Source: Calditrichia bacterium (GTDB taxonomy: Bacteria; Calditrichota; Calditrichia; RBG-13-44-9; J075). From it: DNA of 64,000 nt. The position numbers and the translations under genes are program-made. The notes beneath the pieces were generated by a model. It was not told the origin of the DNA and ran no database searches. It was given only the letters and a program-made list of their open reading frames with translations. This document shows, one piece after another, positions 1 to 9,086 of the stretch (positions are counted from its first letter, which is position 1; the number at the start of each line of letters is the position of its first letter). Location: contig JANQRS010000015.1 of NCBI GenBank assembly GCA_028284445.1, positions 1 to 64,000 of the forward strand, in the 5' to 3' direction.

Positions 1-82
1 GGCGTTGAGGCGTTGAGGCGTTGAGGCGTTGAGGCGTTGAGGCGTTGAGGCGTTGAGGCGTTGAGGCGTTGAGGCGTTGAGG
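1..82. repeat. Octamer tandem array (GGCGTTGA)n
   Basis: About ten uninterrupted copies of the 8-bp unit GGCGTTGA fill the left edge, and the array probably continues beyond the window. It ends just upstream of a four-helix-bundle protein gene. Its complement (TCAACGCC) resembles the AACGCTTC unit of the array near 46.8 kb, so the two may share an origin. Confidence 0.95.
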
Positions 83-188
83 AAACAAAGAAAAATTGAC
101 TAATGGATGCAATCACAATCAAATTATGGAATTTTCTCAAAATTTTGCATCCTATATAAAAATGGCAAGGATTACAGGGGAGTTGGCA

Positions 189-551
189 ATGCTGGAATCG
201 CTAAAGGATTTGAAATGTTGGCAGGCATGCCGGGACGTCCGGATTTTTATCATGCATATCGCGAACCGATTCCCCAAAGATGAAATGTATGATCTGACGA
301 GCAACATCCGCCGGGCAGCGAGATCTACAACGCGCAACATAGCGGAAGGACATGGCCGATTCCATTATCAAGAAAACATTCAATTCTGCCGGATCTCACG
401 AGGATCATTATTAGAAATTGTTGATGATCTCGATACTGCTAAACTCGAAGGCTATATTTCAGAAGAAGAAACACAAAACGGCGAAAAACTCATTGCTACA
501 GCAGTCCAATTAGTCAACGGCTACATTCGCTATCTGCAACAACGAAAATAG
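189..551 (+). CDS. Four-helix-bundle protein (S23/TIGR02436-like)
   Basis: A 120-residue all-helical protein of the family first seen inside 23S rRNA intervening sequences and related to the Avd accessory protein of diversity-generating retroelements. Family features are the start LESLKDLKCWQ, the central stretch NIRRAARSTTRNIAEG, and a C-terminal helix with repeated L/I spacing. The ATG at 189 is chosen because AGGGGAG lies just upstream and family members start near this point; an upstream in-frame ATG lacks such a site. The gene stands alone beside an octamer array, with no rRNA or reverse transcriptase nearby. The biochemical role of free-standing members is unknown. Family assignment is confident. 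Confidence 0.85.
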   Translation: MLESLKDLKCWQACRDVRIFIMHIANRFPKDEMYDLTSNIRRAARSTTRNIAEGHGRFHYQENIQFCRISRGSLLEIVDDLDTAKLEGYISEEETQNGEKLIATAVQLVNGYIRYLQQRK

Positions 552-634
552 CCGCCGCTTTAACGCTTCAACGTCTTCACGTATTTCTACTTCGATGTAT
601 CAACTATAAATAAACACTGGTCAACGCTGACCGA

Positions 635-1276
635 TCACCGATCACCGGTCAGCTGCTCCCAGGCCTGATTAAAAGCCACTGCCGGCTCTTCTTCAATTGG
701 CACTGCCGGTCCGACCACTTTCCCAAAGGCCGCTGAGAGAATTGGCTCAGCTTTTTTCTGGCTAAGATTAAAGACTTCCTGCAGTTCCCAAACACCGCTT
801 TTATAGACGAAGTCCAGACGGATGCTGTTGCGCACGCTTTTGCCACCCTTGCGATAGCAGGCCTTGTCAGTCGCCTTATCCAATGCCGCAGCAACGTCGC
901 TGTAACCGGATGCCGGTTCGAGCAAGGTTGCACCGGGTACATCTCCGCAAGCGCGATTATCGCTGCGATTCAGCAGAAGCGTCATGGTACCGGAAAACGA
1001 AGATTTTTCGCCGTGCACAGTACTGACAGCATAATCGACTTTCTCACAGGTATATTGTGATACAAATGCCAGGTAACCGGATTCGCTTTTGCTGGTTTTC
1101 GCCTTGTAGATGAGGCGCGGCTGGTTTTCAAAGAAAGCGACAAATTTTTGCACAACTTTTTCAAACTTGCCTTCCATCGCCTGATGGCGGGCTTTGGCTT
1201 CGCCATCCGCCTCCTGGGCGAAACCACTAATAATCAATGAGATAGAAAAAAGAACACACATCAAAAACTGTTTCAT
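635..1276 (-). CDS. Secreted protein of unknown function
   Basis: A 213-residue protein beginning with a typical signal peptide (MKQFLMCVLFSISLIISGFA, then Q), so it is probably periplasmic or outside the cell. The start at 1276 is preceded by AAGAGGAG at good spacing; a longer frame upstream would bury the signal peptide. The mature part is mixed alpha/beta with a QYTCEKVDYAV segment and ends without a sorting tail. It is not recognised as any family. It stands alone between the four-helix-bundle gene and an AraC regulator transcribed away from it, with hairpin-rich DNA between them. Confidence 0.7.
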   Translation of the reverse strand: MKQFLMCVLFSISLIISGFAQEADGEAKARHQAMEGKFEKVVQKFVAFFENQPRLIYKAKTSKSESGYLAFVSQYTCEKVDYAVSTVHGEKSSFSGTMTLLLNRSDNRACGDVPGATLLEPASGYSDVAAALDKATDKACYRKGGKSVRNSIRLDFVYKSGVWELQEVFNLSQKKAEPILSAAFGKVVGPAVPIEEEPAVAFNQAWEQLTGDR

Positions 1277-1335
1277 CAACAAACTCCTCTTAAGGTTTGC
1301 ATTGATAAATACAAAAAGCATGCCCAAGGCTCGCT

Positions 1336-1392
1336 AGCTCACCGTCAGAACCTGCGGTTCGTCAGCGGCTTCGCCGCGCACGCAGTGAGCCA
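1336..1392. repeat. REP-like hairpin cluster
   Basis: Short GC-rich hairpins joined by the word GTCAG: AACCTGCGGTT, GTCAGCGGCTTCGCCGCG, then CGCAGTGAGC. Similar modules occur near 3036-3100 and 3205-3275. They lie in the gap between divergent genes and encode nothing obvious. Confidence 0.6.
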
Positions 1393-1472
1393 TTCATACT
1401 GTGTGCTTGAAATACCGAGATCCTTTCCCTAGCTTCCTACCAGGAAAACAGACTAAAATCAAAGAAAACAAA

Positions 1473-2486
1473 ATGGAAGTAATAACATTCTCCTCCAGGA
1501 TTGCTTGTGACCTCATAGAATACGCTCATGAAAAAGGTCATGACGTATCAAGCTTATACGAGCTGTTGGCCTTGCCCAAATCTCACCTCAACAGGGAAGA
1601 CATTCGCATACCTTCGGCAAAAATGGGCCGGATATGGCACAAAGCAATGGAATTAAGCGGGGATCAAGATATTGGTTTTCATATGGGAATCGAGCTGCGT
1701 GCAACGGCCGTGCGAACGACTTCACTGATTATGCAAAGCTGTTCTACAGTCTATGAGGCATTGGAGCAGGGCATAAAATATAGTGGACTCATTGCCAATG
1801 CCTTGTCGATGAGAATTGGCGAAAGTGAAGGTAGCATCTATATTGAGTTTACACCGAGGGAAGAATGGCTGCTCGAACCAGCCGCCGTTGTAAAAGATTG
1901 CCTGAATATCACATTCGTTTCGATGCTCACCTCTGTGCAGGTGATGACTGCCATTATGCATCCGCCCTCCATTTTACGCTTCTCGTATCCGAAACCCGCA
2001 AATCTGAGCGAGTATTATCGCGCTTTTAATTGCAGCATCAAATTCGGACAGCCTAACAATCGAATTGGGTTTCCGAAGGATATTGGTAAGGTTAAACTCA
2101 CTACGAGAGATCAGGGATTGCTGGCTGTTTTGGAGAAATATGCCAATGAAGTCAAGGAATCTTACTCAGCCACTCCAAATTTCGCCTCACGAACCAAGCA
2201 GCTAATTCTGGAGATGATGGAACCGCAACCACCAACGCTCGAGACAGTAGCACAGTCACTGAATATCAGTCCTCGATCATTGCAAAGGAAGATCAAGCAG
2301 GAAAGCGGCGCATCATATCGTGACCTGGTGGATACCGTCCGCCAGAAATTATGTCTGAAGTATCTGGAAGATACAAGTAGAACGATTGACGAAATTGGCT
2401 TCTTAACTGGCTATGCCGATACCGCCTCGTTTGTCCGGGCATTTAAACGCTGGTACGGAAAAACGCCCGGACAGTGGAGCAAATAG
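1473..2486 (+). CDS. AraC-family transcriptional regulator (OruR/ArgR-type N-terminus)
   Basis: A cytoplasmic DNA-binding regulator of about 337 residues. The N-terminal two thirds match the arabinose-binding-like domain found in OruR- and virulence-type AraC proteins (LALPKSHLNREDIRIPSA, then IWHKAMELSGDQDIGFHMG). The last 100 residues hold two helix-turn-helix motifs: TLETVAQSLNISPRSLQRKI, then IDEIGFLTGYADTASFVRAF. The usual closing RWYGKTPGQW is present. The start at 1473 is chosen because homology begins there; its ribosome site is weak. It faces the VOC gene tail to tail, so its target is not evident from context. Confidence 0.88.
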   Translation: MEVITFSSRIACDLIEYAHEKGHDVSSLYELLALPKSHLNREDIRIPSAKMGRIWHKAMELSGDQDIGFHMGIELRATAVRTTSLIMQSCSTVYEALEQGIKYSGLIANALSMRIGESEGSIYIEFTPREEWLLEPAAVVKDCLNITFVSMLTSVQVMTAIMHPPSILRFSYPKPANLSEYYRAFNCSIKFGQPNNRIGFPKDIGKVKLTTRDQGLLAVLEKYANEVKESYSATPNFASRTKQLILEMMEPQPPTLETVAQSLNISPRSLQRKIKQESGASYRDLVDTVRQKLCLKYLEDTSRTIDEIGFLTGYADTASFVRAFKRWYGKTPGQWSK

Positions 2487-2508
2487 CAACAGTTCTGAAG
2501 CAAGCCGC

Positions 2509-2904
2509 CTAGATCGACTTATTAAATGCTAGAATATAGCCGTTGCAATCGCGCACTGTGAACGAGCGATCGCCCCAGAATTGATCCTTGATTTTCTCGA
2601 CAACCTGCACATTCTTTCCGGTCAAATCCTCATAGTACGAATCAATATCCATACCTTCGATGCGAACCCAAAAGTAGACACCGCCGCCTTCCTTATCTCC
2701 ATCGGAAGGATTAAGATTAAACATCAAATTACAACCTTCCAGTTGAACCTGACCGTTAACCACAACACCATTATCTCCTGATTGTCGAAACAATTCATTA
2801 AATCCAAGCATATCCCGATAGAATTCAAGAGTTTGCGCGACATCATTCACCGGTAGGACCGGCAGAGTGCCGATATTTTGTTTTTTGTGATCATAATTCG
2901 ACAT
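2509..2904 (-). CDS. VOC (glyoxalase/bleomycin-resistance) family protein
   Basis: A 131-residue single-domain member of the vicinal oxygen chelate superfamily. Visible features are the beta-alpha start GTLPVLPVNDVAQTLEFYRD, a central LEGCNLMFNL strand, and the closing GDRSFTVRDCNGYILAF, typical of bleomycin-binding and glyoxalase-like paralogues. A GGAGG six bases before the ATG at 2904 fixes the start. The family covers metal-dependent lyases, dioxygenases and antibiotic-binding proteins, and the substrate cannot be read from this sequence. It is a monocistron converging on the AraC gene. Confidence 0.85.
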   Translation of the reverse strand: MSNYDHKKQNIGTLPVLPVNDVAQTLEFYRDMLGFNELFRQSGDNGVVVNGQVQLEGCNLMFNLNPSDGDKEGGGVYFWVRIEGMDIDSYYEDLTGKNVQVVEKIKDQFWGDRSFTVRDCNGYILAFNKSI

Positions 2905-3035
2905 GTTTGCCTCCAATTCGACAGACCTTTAAGTTCATGATTTATTATAAACTTAGTAGCTGGCCGTGTAGAAAAACATAGCCGGAGGCGCCAGAAAATT
3001 GGCATTTGAAGACAGGATTAGCCATCCCTGGCCGT

Positions 3036-3100
3036 CAGAGCCAAAAGCTCGTCAGCGGCAGAGCCGCGTCAGGCTCGCAAGCTCGCCGTGAAAAAGACTT
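3036..3100. repeat. REP-like hairpin cluster
   Basis: Modular GC hairpins (GTCAGCGGCAGAGCCGCG, then AGGCTCGCAAGCTCGCC) in the 371-base gap between the VOC gene and gdhA. They share the GTCAG linker and stem logic with 1336-1392. No gene is visible in this gap. Confidence 0.55.
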
Positions 3101-3155
3101 ATATCACAACCTTTGCTCGTTACGCGGCTCTGCCGCGTGGCGTTTAACTAACTAC

Positions 3156-3201
3156 CACATCCCCCTGTTTCCCCCCTCGAAGGGGGATGCAGGGGGATGT
3201 G
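3156..3201. repeat. Dispersed CCCCCT...AGGGGG palindrome
   Basis: An inverted repeat with outer arms CACATCCCCCTG and CAGGGGGATGTG around a core containing TCGA. It is one of at least seven elements of this design in the window (3.2, 9.0, 10.7, 15.1, 23.5, 34.8 and 49.7 kb), all intergenic. Confidence 0.85.
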
Positions 3202-3204
3202 CTT

Positions 3205-3275
3205 TTAGCGGCGCGAAGCGCCTGACGCGGACGAAGTGAGCTGACGTGGCGAAGCCACTGACGAGCCTTCGGCCC
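3205..3275. repeat. REP-like hairpin cluster
   Basis: Four short stems of the form X-CGAAG-X', such as GCGGCGCGAAGCGCC and GTGGCGAAGCCAC, separated by TGACG. They directly abut the stop codon of gdhA and may shape its transcript end. Confidence 0.6.
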
Positions 3276-4691
3276 TTAAGGAAAGATCCCCATTTGTAAG
3301 TAGGTAACGGCAACTTTGTCAATGGCATTAACAAACGCCGCGGTGCGCAGGGAAACATCATCATTGATGCGCATCTTGATATCACGGATTTCGTGATACG
3401 CATTGATCATGGTTTCTTCCAGACCGGAATTAACCAAATCTTCTTCGCTGGCACCGAGAACCACCTCCCGAAAAACTTCTTCAGGCATCTTTTTGCCGGT
3501 CATATCTTCGATGGAACGGAGCAATTTGGTATTCACGTTCTCTTCGAAGCGCTTGCTCAGGCGACCAAAACGAATATGCGAGAGATTCTTCAGCCATTCA
3601 AAATAGGAAACGGTAACACCACCGGCATTCAGGTACATGTCCGGCAGAATCATCTTGCCGCCGCTCAGCAACACCTCGCTGGCATCAGCAGTCACCGGTC
3701 CGTTTGCCGCCTCGCCAATGATTTTGGCCTTAATGCGTCCCACGTTGTCCATAGTAATCTGATTTTCCAGGGCTGCCGGCACCAGGATATCGCATTCCAG
3801 TTCCAACGCCAGGGAGGTATCATCTAAATTCTGCGCACCGGGGAAATTTAGAATCGAACTGGTGTCCTTACGATGTTTGACAACGGCTTCTATGTCGAGG
3901 CCCTTGGGATTGTAAATGGCCCCTTCATATTCTGCCAAACCGACGATCACTGCACCAGCCTCATGTAAGAATTTGGCCGCATAATAGCCGACATTTCCGA
4001 GCCCCTGGACAACGACCGTCTTTCCGTCCAGCCCCTTGGTTAGTCCCAGCTTCTTCATATCTTCTTCAAATTCGCAGGCTTCGCGGATACCAAAGAAGGT
4101 GCCGCGGCCGGTAGCTTCCGTTCGTCCGCGTACACCGCCTTGTCCTACCGGCTTCCCGGTCACACACCCCAGCGCTTCCAGCTTCGCTTCACCCATCGCC
4201 CCGTAGGTATCGGCCATCCAGGCCATTTCGCGGGGACCGGTGCCGTAATCGGGTGCGGGCACATCAATACCAGGCCCAATACAATTCTTTTTGATTAGTT
4301 CATAAGTGTAGCGGCGGGTAATACGCTCCAGCTCTGCATCAGAGTATTTCCATTTGGCAATCTTGATGCCGCCCTTGGCGCCGCCAAAAGGGACGTCTAC
4401 AATTGCGCATTTATAGGTCATAAGGGCAGACAGGGCAATCACTTCATCCTGATTTACATTTGCCGCATAGCGAATACCGCCTTTTACCGGCAGCTTGTGG
4501 TGGCTATGCTCCGCTCGCCAGGCCTTAATCGCCTCGATAGAGCCATCGTCCTTCTTCAGCGGGAAGGTCATTTCATACACACTGTTGCAAATTTTGATTT
4601 GTTTGAGCAAACCAGAAGAATGCCGGGTATAGCGTGCAGCTTTAGTAAAATTCTGATTAACCTGAGTAGAGAACTTGATGTGCTTTGCCAT
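3276..4691 (-). CDS. gdhA: Glutamate dehydrogenase (Glu/Leu/Phe/Val family)
   Basis: Cytoplasmic NAD(P)-dependent oxidoreductase of 471 residues that interconverts glutamate with 2-oxoglutarate and ammonia. The substrate-binding domain carries KGGIRY (Lys70) and the catalytic PFGGAKGGI (Lys106), with the conserved Asp148 in PAPDYGT. The nucleotide fold has GLGNVG at 230-235, and the acidic residue in LAEYEG hints at NAD preference. The length suits the small hexameric bacterial/archaeal class with a modest C-terminal extension. AGGGGG stands 8 bases before the ATG. It lies downstream of sdhCAB on the same strand, separated by a terminator, so it is probably its own unit. A leucine or phenylalanine dehydrogenase is less likely given the length. 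Confidence 0.93.
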   Translation of the reverse strand: MAKHIKFSTQVNQNFTKAARYTRHSSGLLKQIKICNSVYEMTFPLKKDDGSIEAIKAWRAEHSHHKLPVKGGIRYAANVNQDEVIALSALMTYKCAIVDVPFGGAKGGIKIAKWKYSDAELERITRRYTYELIKKNCIGPGIDVPAPDYGTGPREMAWMADTYGAMGEAKLEALGCVTGKPVGQGGVRGRTEATGRGTFFGIREACEFEEDMKKLGLTKGLDGKTVVVQGLGNVGYYAAKFLHEAGAVIVGLAEYEGAIYNPKGLDIEAVVKHRKDTSSILNFPGAQNLDDTSLALELECDILVPAALENQITMDNVGRIKAKIIGEAANGPVTADASEVLLSGGKMILPDMYLNAGGVTVSYFEWLKNLSHIRFGRLSKRFEENVNTKLLRSIEDMTGKKMPEEVFREVVLGASEEDLVNSGLEETMINAYHEIRDIKMRINDDVSLRTAAFVNAIDKVAVTYLQMGIFP

Positions 4692-4721
4692 GTAGCACCC
4701 CCTGTTAGGTGGTTTTGCAAC

Positions 4722-4755
4722 AAAACAAAAAGAGCCACTTATGAGTGGCTCTTTT
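4722..4755 (-). terminator. Rho-independent terminator after sdhB
   Basis: The stem AGAGCCACT/AGTGGCTCT with a 4-base loop is followed on the minus strand by TTTTTGTTTTG. It closes the sdhCAB transcript before gdhA. Confidence 0.85.
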
Positions 4756-4776
4756 CGCTAATTAGAATCTATGTCG

Positions 4777-5526
4777 TTAGCTGATCATACCTTTCACATA
4801 TTCACGCCGCATGCGACCAATGTTCATGATCGAGATGCCCTTCGGGCATACTGCTTCACATTCGCCATGGTTGGAGCAGTTACCAAAGCCTTCTTCATCC
4901 ATTTGTTCAACCATTCGCACTGCGCGACGACCACGCTCCGGATCCCCCTGCGGGAGGAAGGTATACTGCGAGATCTTCGCGCCGACAAACAGTGCGGCGG
5001 AAGCATTTGGACAGGCGGCAACACAAGCCCCACAGCCAATGCAGGCTGCTGAATCCATCGCCTGATCAGCCATTTCCTTGGAGATCGGCACAGCATTGCC
5101 GTCCGGTGCATTACCGGTATTCATGGATACATACCCGCCGGCAGCAACAATACGATCGAAAGAGCTGCGGTCAACAACCAGGTCTTTTAATACCGGAAAT
5201 CCCTCTGCGCGGAACGGTTCGACCGAAATCGTATCACCATCCTTATATTCCCGCATGTGTAGTTGACAGGTCGCCGTCCGCTTCCACGGCCCATGAGCCA
5301 CACCGTCAATCACCAGGCTACACATGCCACAAATACCTTCCCGGCAGTCATTATCAAATTCAACGGGGTCTTTTCCTTCGGCTATTAGCTGCTCGTTGAG
5401 AACGTCCAGCATTTCCAGAAAAGACATGTGTGTGCTGACGTTTTTCAGCGTATAGGACACCATTTTGCCGGAGCTGTCCGGCCCATCCTGGCGCCAAACC
5501 TTTAAGTTAAGGGTCATTTCAGACAT
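4777..5526 (-). CDS. sdhB: Succinate dehydrogenase/fumarate reductase iron-sulfur subunit
   Basis: A 249-residue electron-transfer subunit of complex II that passes electrons from the flavoprotein to the membrane quinone site. The N-terminal ferredoxin domain binds [2Fe-2S] through Cys61, 66, 69 and 87 (CREGICGMC). The C-terminal domain has [12 protein letters not shown] (Cys162, 165, 168, 172) and [12 protein letters not shown] (Cys217, 223, 227) for the [4Fe-4S] and [3Fe-4S] clusters. AGGAGA precedes the ATG. It is the last gene of sdhCAB and ends just before a terminator. The direction, succinate oxidation or fumarate reduction, cannot be told from sequence. Confidence 0.96.
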   Translation of the reverse strand: MSEMTLNLKVWRQDGPDSSGKMVSYTLKNVSTHMSFLEMLDVLNEQLIAEGKDPVEFDNDCREGICGMCSLVIDGVAHGPWKRTATCQLHMREYKDGDTISVEPFRAEGFPVLKDLVVDRSSFDRIVAAGGYVSMNTGNAPDGNAVPISKEMADQAMDSAACIGCGACVAACPNASAALFVGAKISQYTFLPQGDPERGRRAVRMVEQMDEEGFGNCSNHGECEAVCPKGISIMNIGRMRREYVKGMIS

Positions 5527-5550
5527 CTATATTCTCTCCTGCTTCTACTA

Positions 5551-7494
5551 TTATTTATAGCTGCGTTGTGTCAGTTTGACGTATTCGAAATCCAATTCTT
5601 CCCGGTGACGCGTCGGCGTCTTGCCTTCGCCTTCATACCCCCATGCGGCGACGTGAGCAAACTTGTCGTCGTCGCGAACGGCTTCACCCTCTTCCGACTG
5701 ATATTCTTCACGGAAATGTCCACCGCAGGACTCCTGTCGTTCGAGGGCATCGCGGGCCATCAATTCACCGAGCTCCAGGAAGTCCGCCACGCGTCCGGCA
5801 AACTCCAGGTTCTTATTGAGGTTCTTTTCATGGCCCGGTACTTTCACATTCTTCCAGAAGTCCTCTTTGAGATCGGAAATCTGCTGAATCGCTTCTTGCA
5901 GGCCTTCTTCAGTGCGAGACATACCAACCTTATCCCACATGATCAGACCCAATTCCCGATGGTATTCAGTCACAGACTTTTTTCCATCGATAGACAGAAA
6001 GTGGCTAACCTGATCCTTGATGGCCTTTTCAGAGTCCGCAAACGCATCATCGCCGGCTTCCACCTTAGGTAGATCCACATTACCAAGATAGTTGCCAATC
6101 GTGTAGGGAATCACAAAATAACCGTCTGCCAGTCCCTGCATCAGCGCGCTGGCTCCGAGGCGGTTTGCGCCGTGATCGGAGAAATTTGCCTCACCAAGAA
6201 CAAACAAGCCCGGCACGTTACTCATCAAGTTATAATCTACCCAGAGGCCGCCCATGGTATAATGAACCGCCGGATAAATGCGCATCGGTGTCTTATAGGG
6301 ATTTTCCCCGGTAATGCGCTCATACATCTCAAACAAGTTGCCGTATTTATCGCGAATAACATTTTCGCCCTGGCGATTAATGGCATCTTCAAAATCAAGA
6401 TATACCGCCAGCCCGGTTTCGCCGACGCCCCGTCCATCATCACAGGCATATTTGGCGTTCCGCGAAGCAACATCTCTGGGCACCAGGTTTCCAAAAGACG
6501 GATAGCGGCGCTCGAGGTAGTAATCGCGCTGATCTTCGGGAATATCGGCCGGCTTGCGTTTGTCGCTTTTCTCTTTCGGTACCCACACCCGGCCGTCATT
6601 GCGCAGACTTTCACTCATCAATGTCAGCTTAGACTGATAATCGCCGGAAACCGGAATACAGGTGGGATGGATCTGCGTGTAGCAAGGATTGGCGAAAAGC
6701 GCACCTTTTTTGTAGCATCTCCAGGCAGCTGTCGCATTGGAATTCTTGGCGTTTGTGGAAAGGTAGTAGACATTCCCATAGCCACCGGTGCAAAGCACCA
6801 CCGCATCAGCTGTATAGCGCTCAATCTCACCATTAATAAGATTACGAACAATAATGCCGCGGGCCTTACCGTCAACCACTACCAGGTCAAGCATTTCCCG
6901 GCGCGCCTTCAGCGTCACTGCCCCCTTGTCAACCTGGCGCATCAGTGCGCCGTAGGCCCCAAGCAGCAACTGCTGCCCGGTTTGTCCGCGCGCGTAAAAC
7001 GTGCGGGATACCAATACGCCGCCAAAGGAGCGATTGGCGAGCAAACCGCCATAGTCGCGGGCAAAAGGCACACCCTGGGCAACACATTGGTCTATAATAT
7101 TTGCGCTGAGCTCCGCCAGGCGATACACATTGCCTTCACGAGCGCGGAAATCACCGCCCTTTACGGTATCGTAGAAAAGCCGATACACGCTATCATTGTC
7201 ATTTTGATAGTTTTTAGCGGCATTAATCCCACCCTGGGCAGCAATGCTATGCGCCCGCCGCGGACTATCCTGTATACACAGCGTCGTTACCTGATATCCC
7301 AACTCCGCCAGTGAGGCAGCTGCAGAGCCACCTGCCAGCCCTGTACCAACGACAATCACATGGTATTTGCGCTTGTTGTTGGGGCTAACCACCTTGATAT
7401 TGTTCTTATGCCGAGTCCAGCGGGACTCGATCGGCCCTTCCGGAATCTTGCTATCCAGAAAGAACCCGTTTGTTGAACTGCCATTACGGCTCAT
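5551..7494 (-). CDS. sdhA: Succinate dehydrogenase/fumarate reductase flavoprotein subunit
   Basis: The catalytic subunit of complex II (647 residues), converting succinate to fumarate at the inner face of the cytoplasmic membrane. [12 protein letters not shown] near residue 50 is the FAD-binding fold. His82 in [10 protein letters not shown] is the usual site of covalent FAD attachment. [16 protein letters not shown] and [11 protein letters not shown] carry substrate-site and capping-domain residues. The layout matches the B-type enzymes of Bacteroidetes and epsilonproteobacteria, as does the single-gene cytochrome b upstream. It is the middle gene of sdhCAB, with gaps of 21 and 24 bases to its neighbours. 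Assignment is secure. Confidence 0.97.
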   Translation of the reverse strand: MSRNGSSTNGFFLDSKIPEGPIESRWTRHKNNIKVVSPNNKRKYHVIVVGTGLAGGSAAASLAELGYQVTTLCIQDSPRRAHSIAAQGGINAAKNYQNDNDSVYRLFYDTVKGGDFRAREGNVYRLAELSANIIDQCVAQGVPFARDYGGLLANRSFGGVLVSRTFYARGQTGQQLLLGAYGALMRQVDKGAVTLKARREMLDLVVVDGKARGIIVRNLINGEIERYTADAVVLCTGGYGNVYYLSTNAKNSNATAAWRCYKKGALFANPCYTQIHPTCIPVSGDYQSKLTLMSESLRNDGRVWVPKEKSDKRKPADIPEDQRDYYLERRYPSFGNLVPRDVASRNAKYACDDGRGVGETGLAVYLDFEDAINRQGENVIRDKYGNLFEMYERITGENPYKTPMRIYPAVHYTMGGLWVDYNLMSNVPGLFVLGEANFSDHGANRLGASALMQGLADGYFVIPYTIGNYLGNVDLPKVEAGDDAFADSEKAIKDQVSHFLSIDGKKSVTEYHRELGLIMWDKVGMSRTEEGLQEAIQQISDLKEDFWKNVKVPGHEKNLNKNLEFAGRVADFLELGELMARDALERQESCGGHFREEYQSEEGEAVRDDDKFAHVAAWGYEGEGKTPTRHREELDFEYVKLTQRSYK

Positions 7495-7515
7495 ATCTAT
7501 ATCCTCCGGGGATTA

Positions 7516-8196
7516 TCAGTTAGTAAAGAAAACATATAGCGGAAGCCCGACAAAACCAACAGCCAATAGAACAGCAATGGTCACACCCGCAGTATAGATT
7601 ATATTATCATATTTCGGATGGTTCAATCCAAGTGATTGAAAGGCACTCCAGAAACCATGACGGAGATGCACACCGAGAAGCACCATTAAAATCGAATAGC
7701 CAAATGCATAAGCCGGATCAGAAAACTTCTCGATAACCAAACGATATAAGTCCCGCGCCGGCTCACCGTCTATTGTCGTGGCGTAATAGGTACCGAACTT
7801 AAACGAATAGAGATGGAAGGCCAGAAAAAGGAGCAAAAGGACACCGGTATAAATCATCGAAACTGACGATACCGATTTGCGGCTCGGCCCACCGGCAGAC
7901 CCACGGCTCGCATATGAATTGGGCCGGGCATTATTGTTATTCAGATTGATGCGAACTGCCAGATACGCGTGGATCAGAAAAGCTGCCAATAGCACGATCT
8001 CGATGATATACAGCAAGGGCTTGGTGCTTTCCAGGAAAAGTGTATATCGATTAAACGCATCCGCACCTTGCAACAAGGTAAAGTTACCAACCAGGTGCGT
8101 CACGGAAAAGAAGATCAGGAACAAGCCGGTCATAGCCATGACCAGCTTCCGACCGATTGTAGAAGCAAATATCGAAGTAAGCGGTTTAGACGCCAT
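7516..8196 (-). CDS. sdhC: Succinate dehydrogenase cytochrome b558 subunit
   Basis: The membrane anchor of complex II: 226 residues with five hydrophobic segments (about 15-38, 60-85, 112-132, 160-180 and 200-222) and histidines in or near them (THLVGNF, IHAYLAV, FHLYSF, VHLRHGF) that would bind two haems. A single fused anchor of this length is characteristic of type B complex II and uses a low-potential quinone. It is the first gene of sdhCAB; the 300-base gap upstream is shared with divergent secG and must contain its promoter. Confidence 0.94.
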   Translation of the reverse strand: MASKPLTSIFASTIGRKLVMAMTGLFLIFFSVTHLVGNFTLLQGADAFNRYTLFLESTKPLLYIIEIVLLAAFLIHAYLAVRINLNNNNARPNSYASRGSAGGPSRKSVSSVSMIYTGVLLLLFLAFHLYSFKFGTYYATTIDGEPARDLYRLVIEKFSDPAYAFGYSILMVLLGVHLRHGFWSAFQSLGLNHPKYDNIIYTAGVTIAVLLAVGFVGLPLYVFFTN

Positions 8197-8421
8197 AATT
8201 CATTCCTTTACACAGAATATCAGACACATCGTCGTTCAGCAAAATATCGACAATTTGTGAAGTTTGGATTAGCGGGAAAGCGAAAATCAGGGGTTGCATA
8301 AAAGCACCGCGCAATGCACGTTTATTGATATAAATCACATATTTACGCCATCGTAAATAACGGAGGTACCGAATAAAAATCAAGATCTTTTGCAAAATTG
8401 TTTTGTCAAAATAAAAAAGAC

Positions 8422-8452
8422 TTGAATTCGGTTATGTAACGCGATAAATTTG
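8422..8452 (+). promoter_or_regulatory. Candidate promoter of secG
   Basis: TTGAAT (8422-8427), 17 bases, then TAAATT (8445-8450) fits a sigma-70 promoter. The same stretch also reads TAAATTTG, which fits the Bacteroidetes -7 box TAnnTTTG. It sits about 45 bases before the secG start. No other feature was seen in the sdhC-secG gap (8197-8495), which is AT-rich. Confidence 0.35.
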
Positions 8453-8495
8453 CAGGCTTTAATAGTGAATCTTGTTCGAAGGCGGAGGCTGTTAC

Positions 8496-8870
8496 ATGTA
8501 TACAATGTTGATTATTCTCTTCATCATAATCTGTGGTGCCATGGTTGTTGGTATTTTGCTACAGTCCAGTAAAGGTGGCCTGGCTAGCACCTTTGGTGGC
8601 GGCATGGGTGCCGGTGGCGTTATGAGTTCTCGCGGTGCGGCCTCTTTTCTGCATAAGCTGACAATTGGGCTTGCAGTGACCTACGGCTTGCTCTGCTTAC
8701 TCATCGGTTGGGTCGGGCGTTCGGGAAGTGATGCCCCGAGCAGTATCATTCAAGACCGTCTCAATCAGGAGCAAGGTGCGCTGCCCGGTGCCACTGGTCC
8801 GATTGAAATTCAAGATCAGCCAACAATCCAGGTTGAGCCAACACCCTCTGATTCCGGTAGCGGCAACTGA
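8496..8870 (+). CDS. secG: Preprotein translocase subunit SecG
   Basis: A small inner-membrane partner of SecYE (124 residues). Two membrane helices (about 2-23 and 55-76) flank the hallmark glycine-rich loop, LLQSSKGGLASTFGGG then SSRGAASFLHK. The C-terminal tail beyond residue 80 is acidic and proline-rich and would face the periplasm. The ATG at 8496 follows GGAGG; an in-frame ATG further up lacks a site. tRNA-Leu follows 19 bases downstream on the same strand, as in several other bacteria where secG precedes a leucine tRNA, so the two may share a transcript. Confidence 0.92.
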   Translation: MYTMLIILFIIICGAMVVGILLQSSKGGLASTFGGGMGAGGVMSSRGAASFLHKLTIGLAVTYGLLCLLIGWVGRSGSDAPSSIIQDRLNQEQGALPGATGPIEIQDQPTIQVEPTPSDSGSGN

Positions 8871-8889
8871 TAATACAATATTTTTCGAC

Positions 8890-8974
8890 GCTGAAGTGGT
8901 GGAACTGGTAGACACGCTATCTTGAGGGGGTAGTGGGCTAACCGCCCGTGCGGGTTCGAGTCCCGCCTTCAGCA
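8890..8974 (+). tRNA. tRNA-Leu (GAG)
   Basis: A class II tRNA of 85 bases. The acceptor stem is GCTGAAG/CTTCAGC, the D arm contains GGTAGAC, and the anticodon stem CTATC/GGTAG holds the loop TTGAGGG with anticodon GAG. A long variable arm and GGTTCGAGTCC T arm follow. CCA is not encoded. Confidence 0.95.
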
Positions 8975-8977
8975 CAC

Positions 8978-9002
8978 AATCCCGGCATAAGCCGGGATTT
9001 TT
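8978..9002 (+). terminator. Terminator after tRNA-Leu
   Basis: AATCCCGGC and GCCGGGATT pair around ATAA and run into TTT. It lies 4 bases after the tRNA. Confidence 0.85.
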
Positions 9003-9020
9003 CGTTTAAAGCGACATCCT

Positions 9021-9068
9021 TAAGCCACCCCTAAATCCCCGCCAGGGAAGGGATCCAGGGGTGGCTTA
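9021..9068. repeat. Dispersed palindrome
   Basis: Outer arms TAAGCCACCCCT and AGGGGTGGCTTA surround an imperfect core. It has the same design as the element at 23519-23560 (CCCACCCCTAAG/CTTAGGGGTGGG). Confidence 0.85.
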
Positions 9069-9086
9069 ATAAGAAAACGAGTAAGC

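Noticed and set aside
6172..7314. Long plus-strand reading frame (380 codons) within sdhA
   Set aside because: It lies wholly antisense to sdhA, whose motifs are complete. It shows no family features and no ribosome site.
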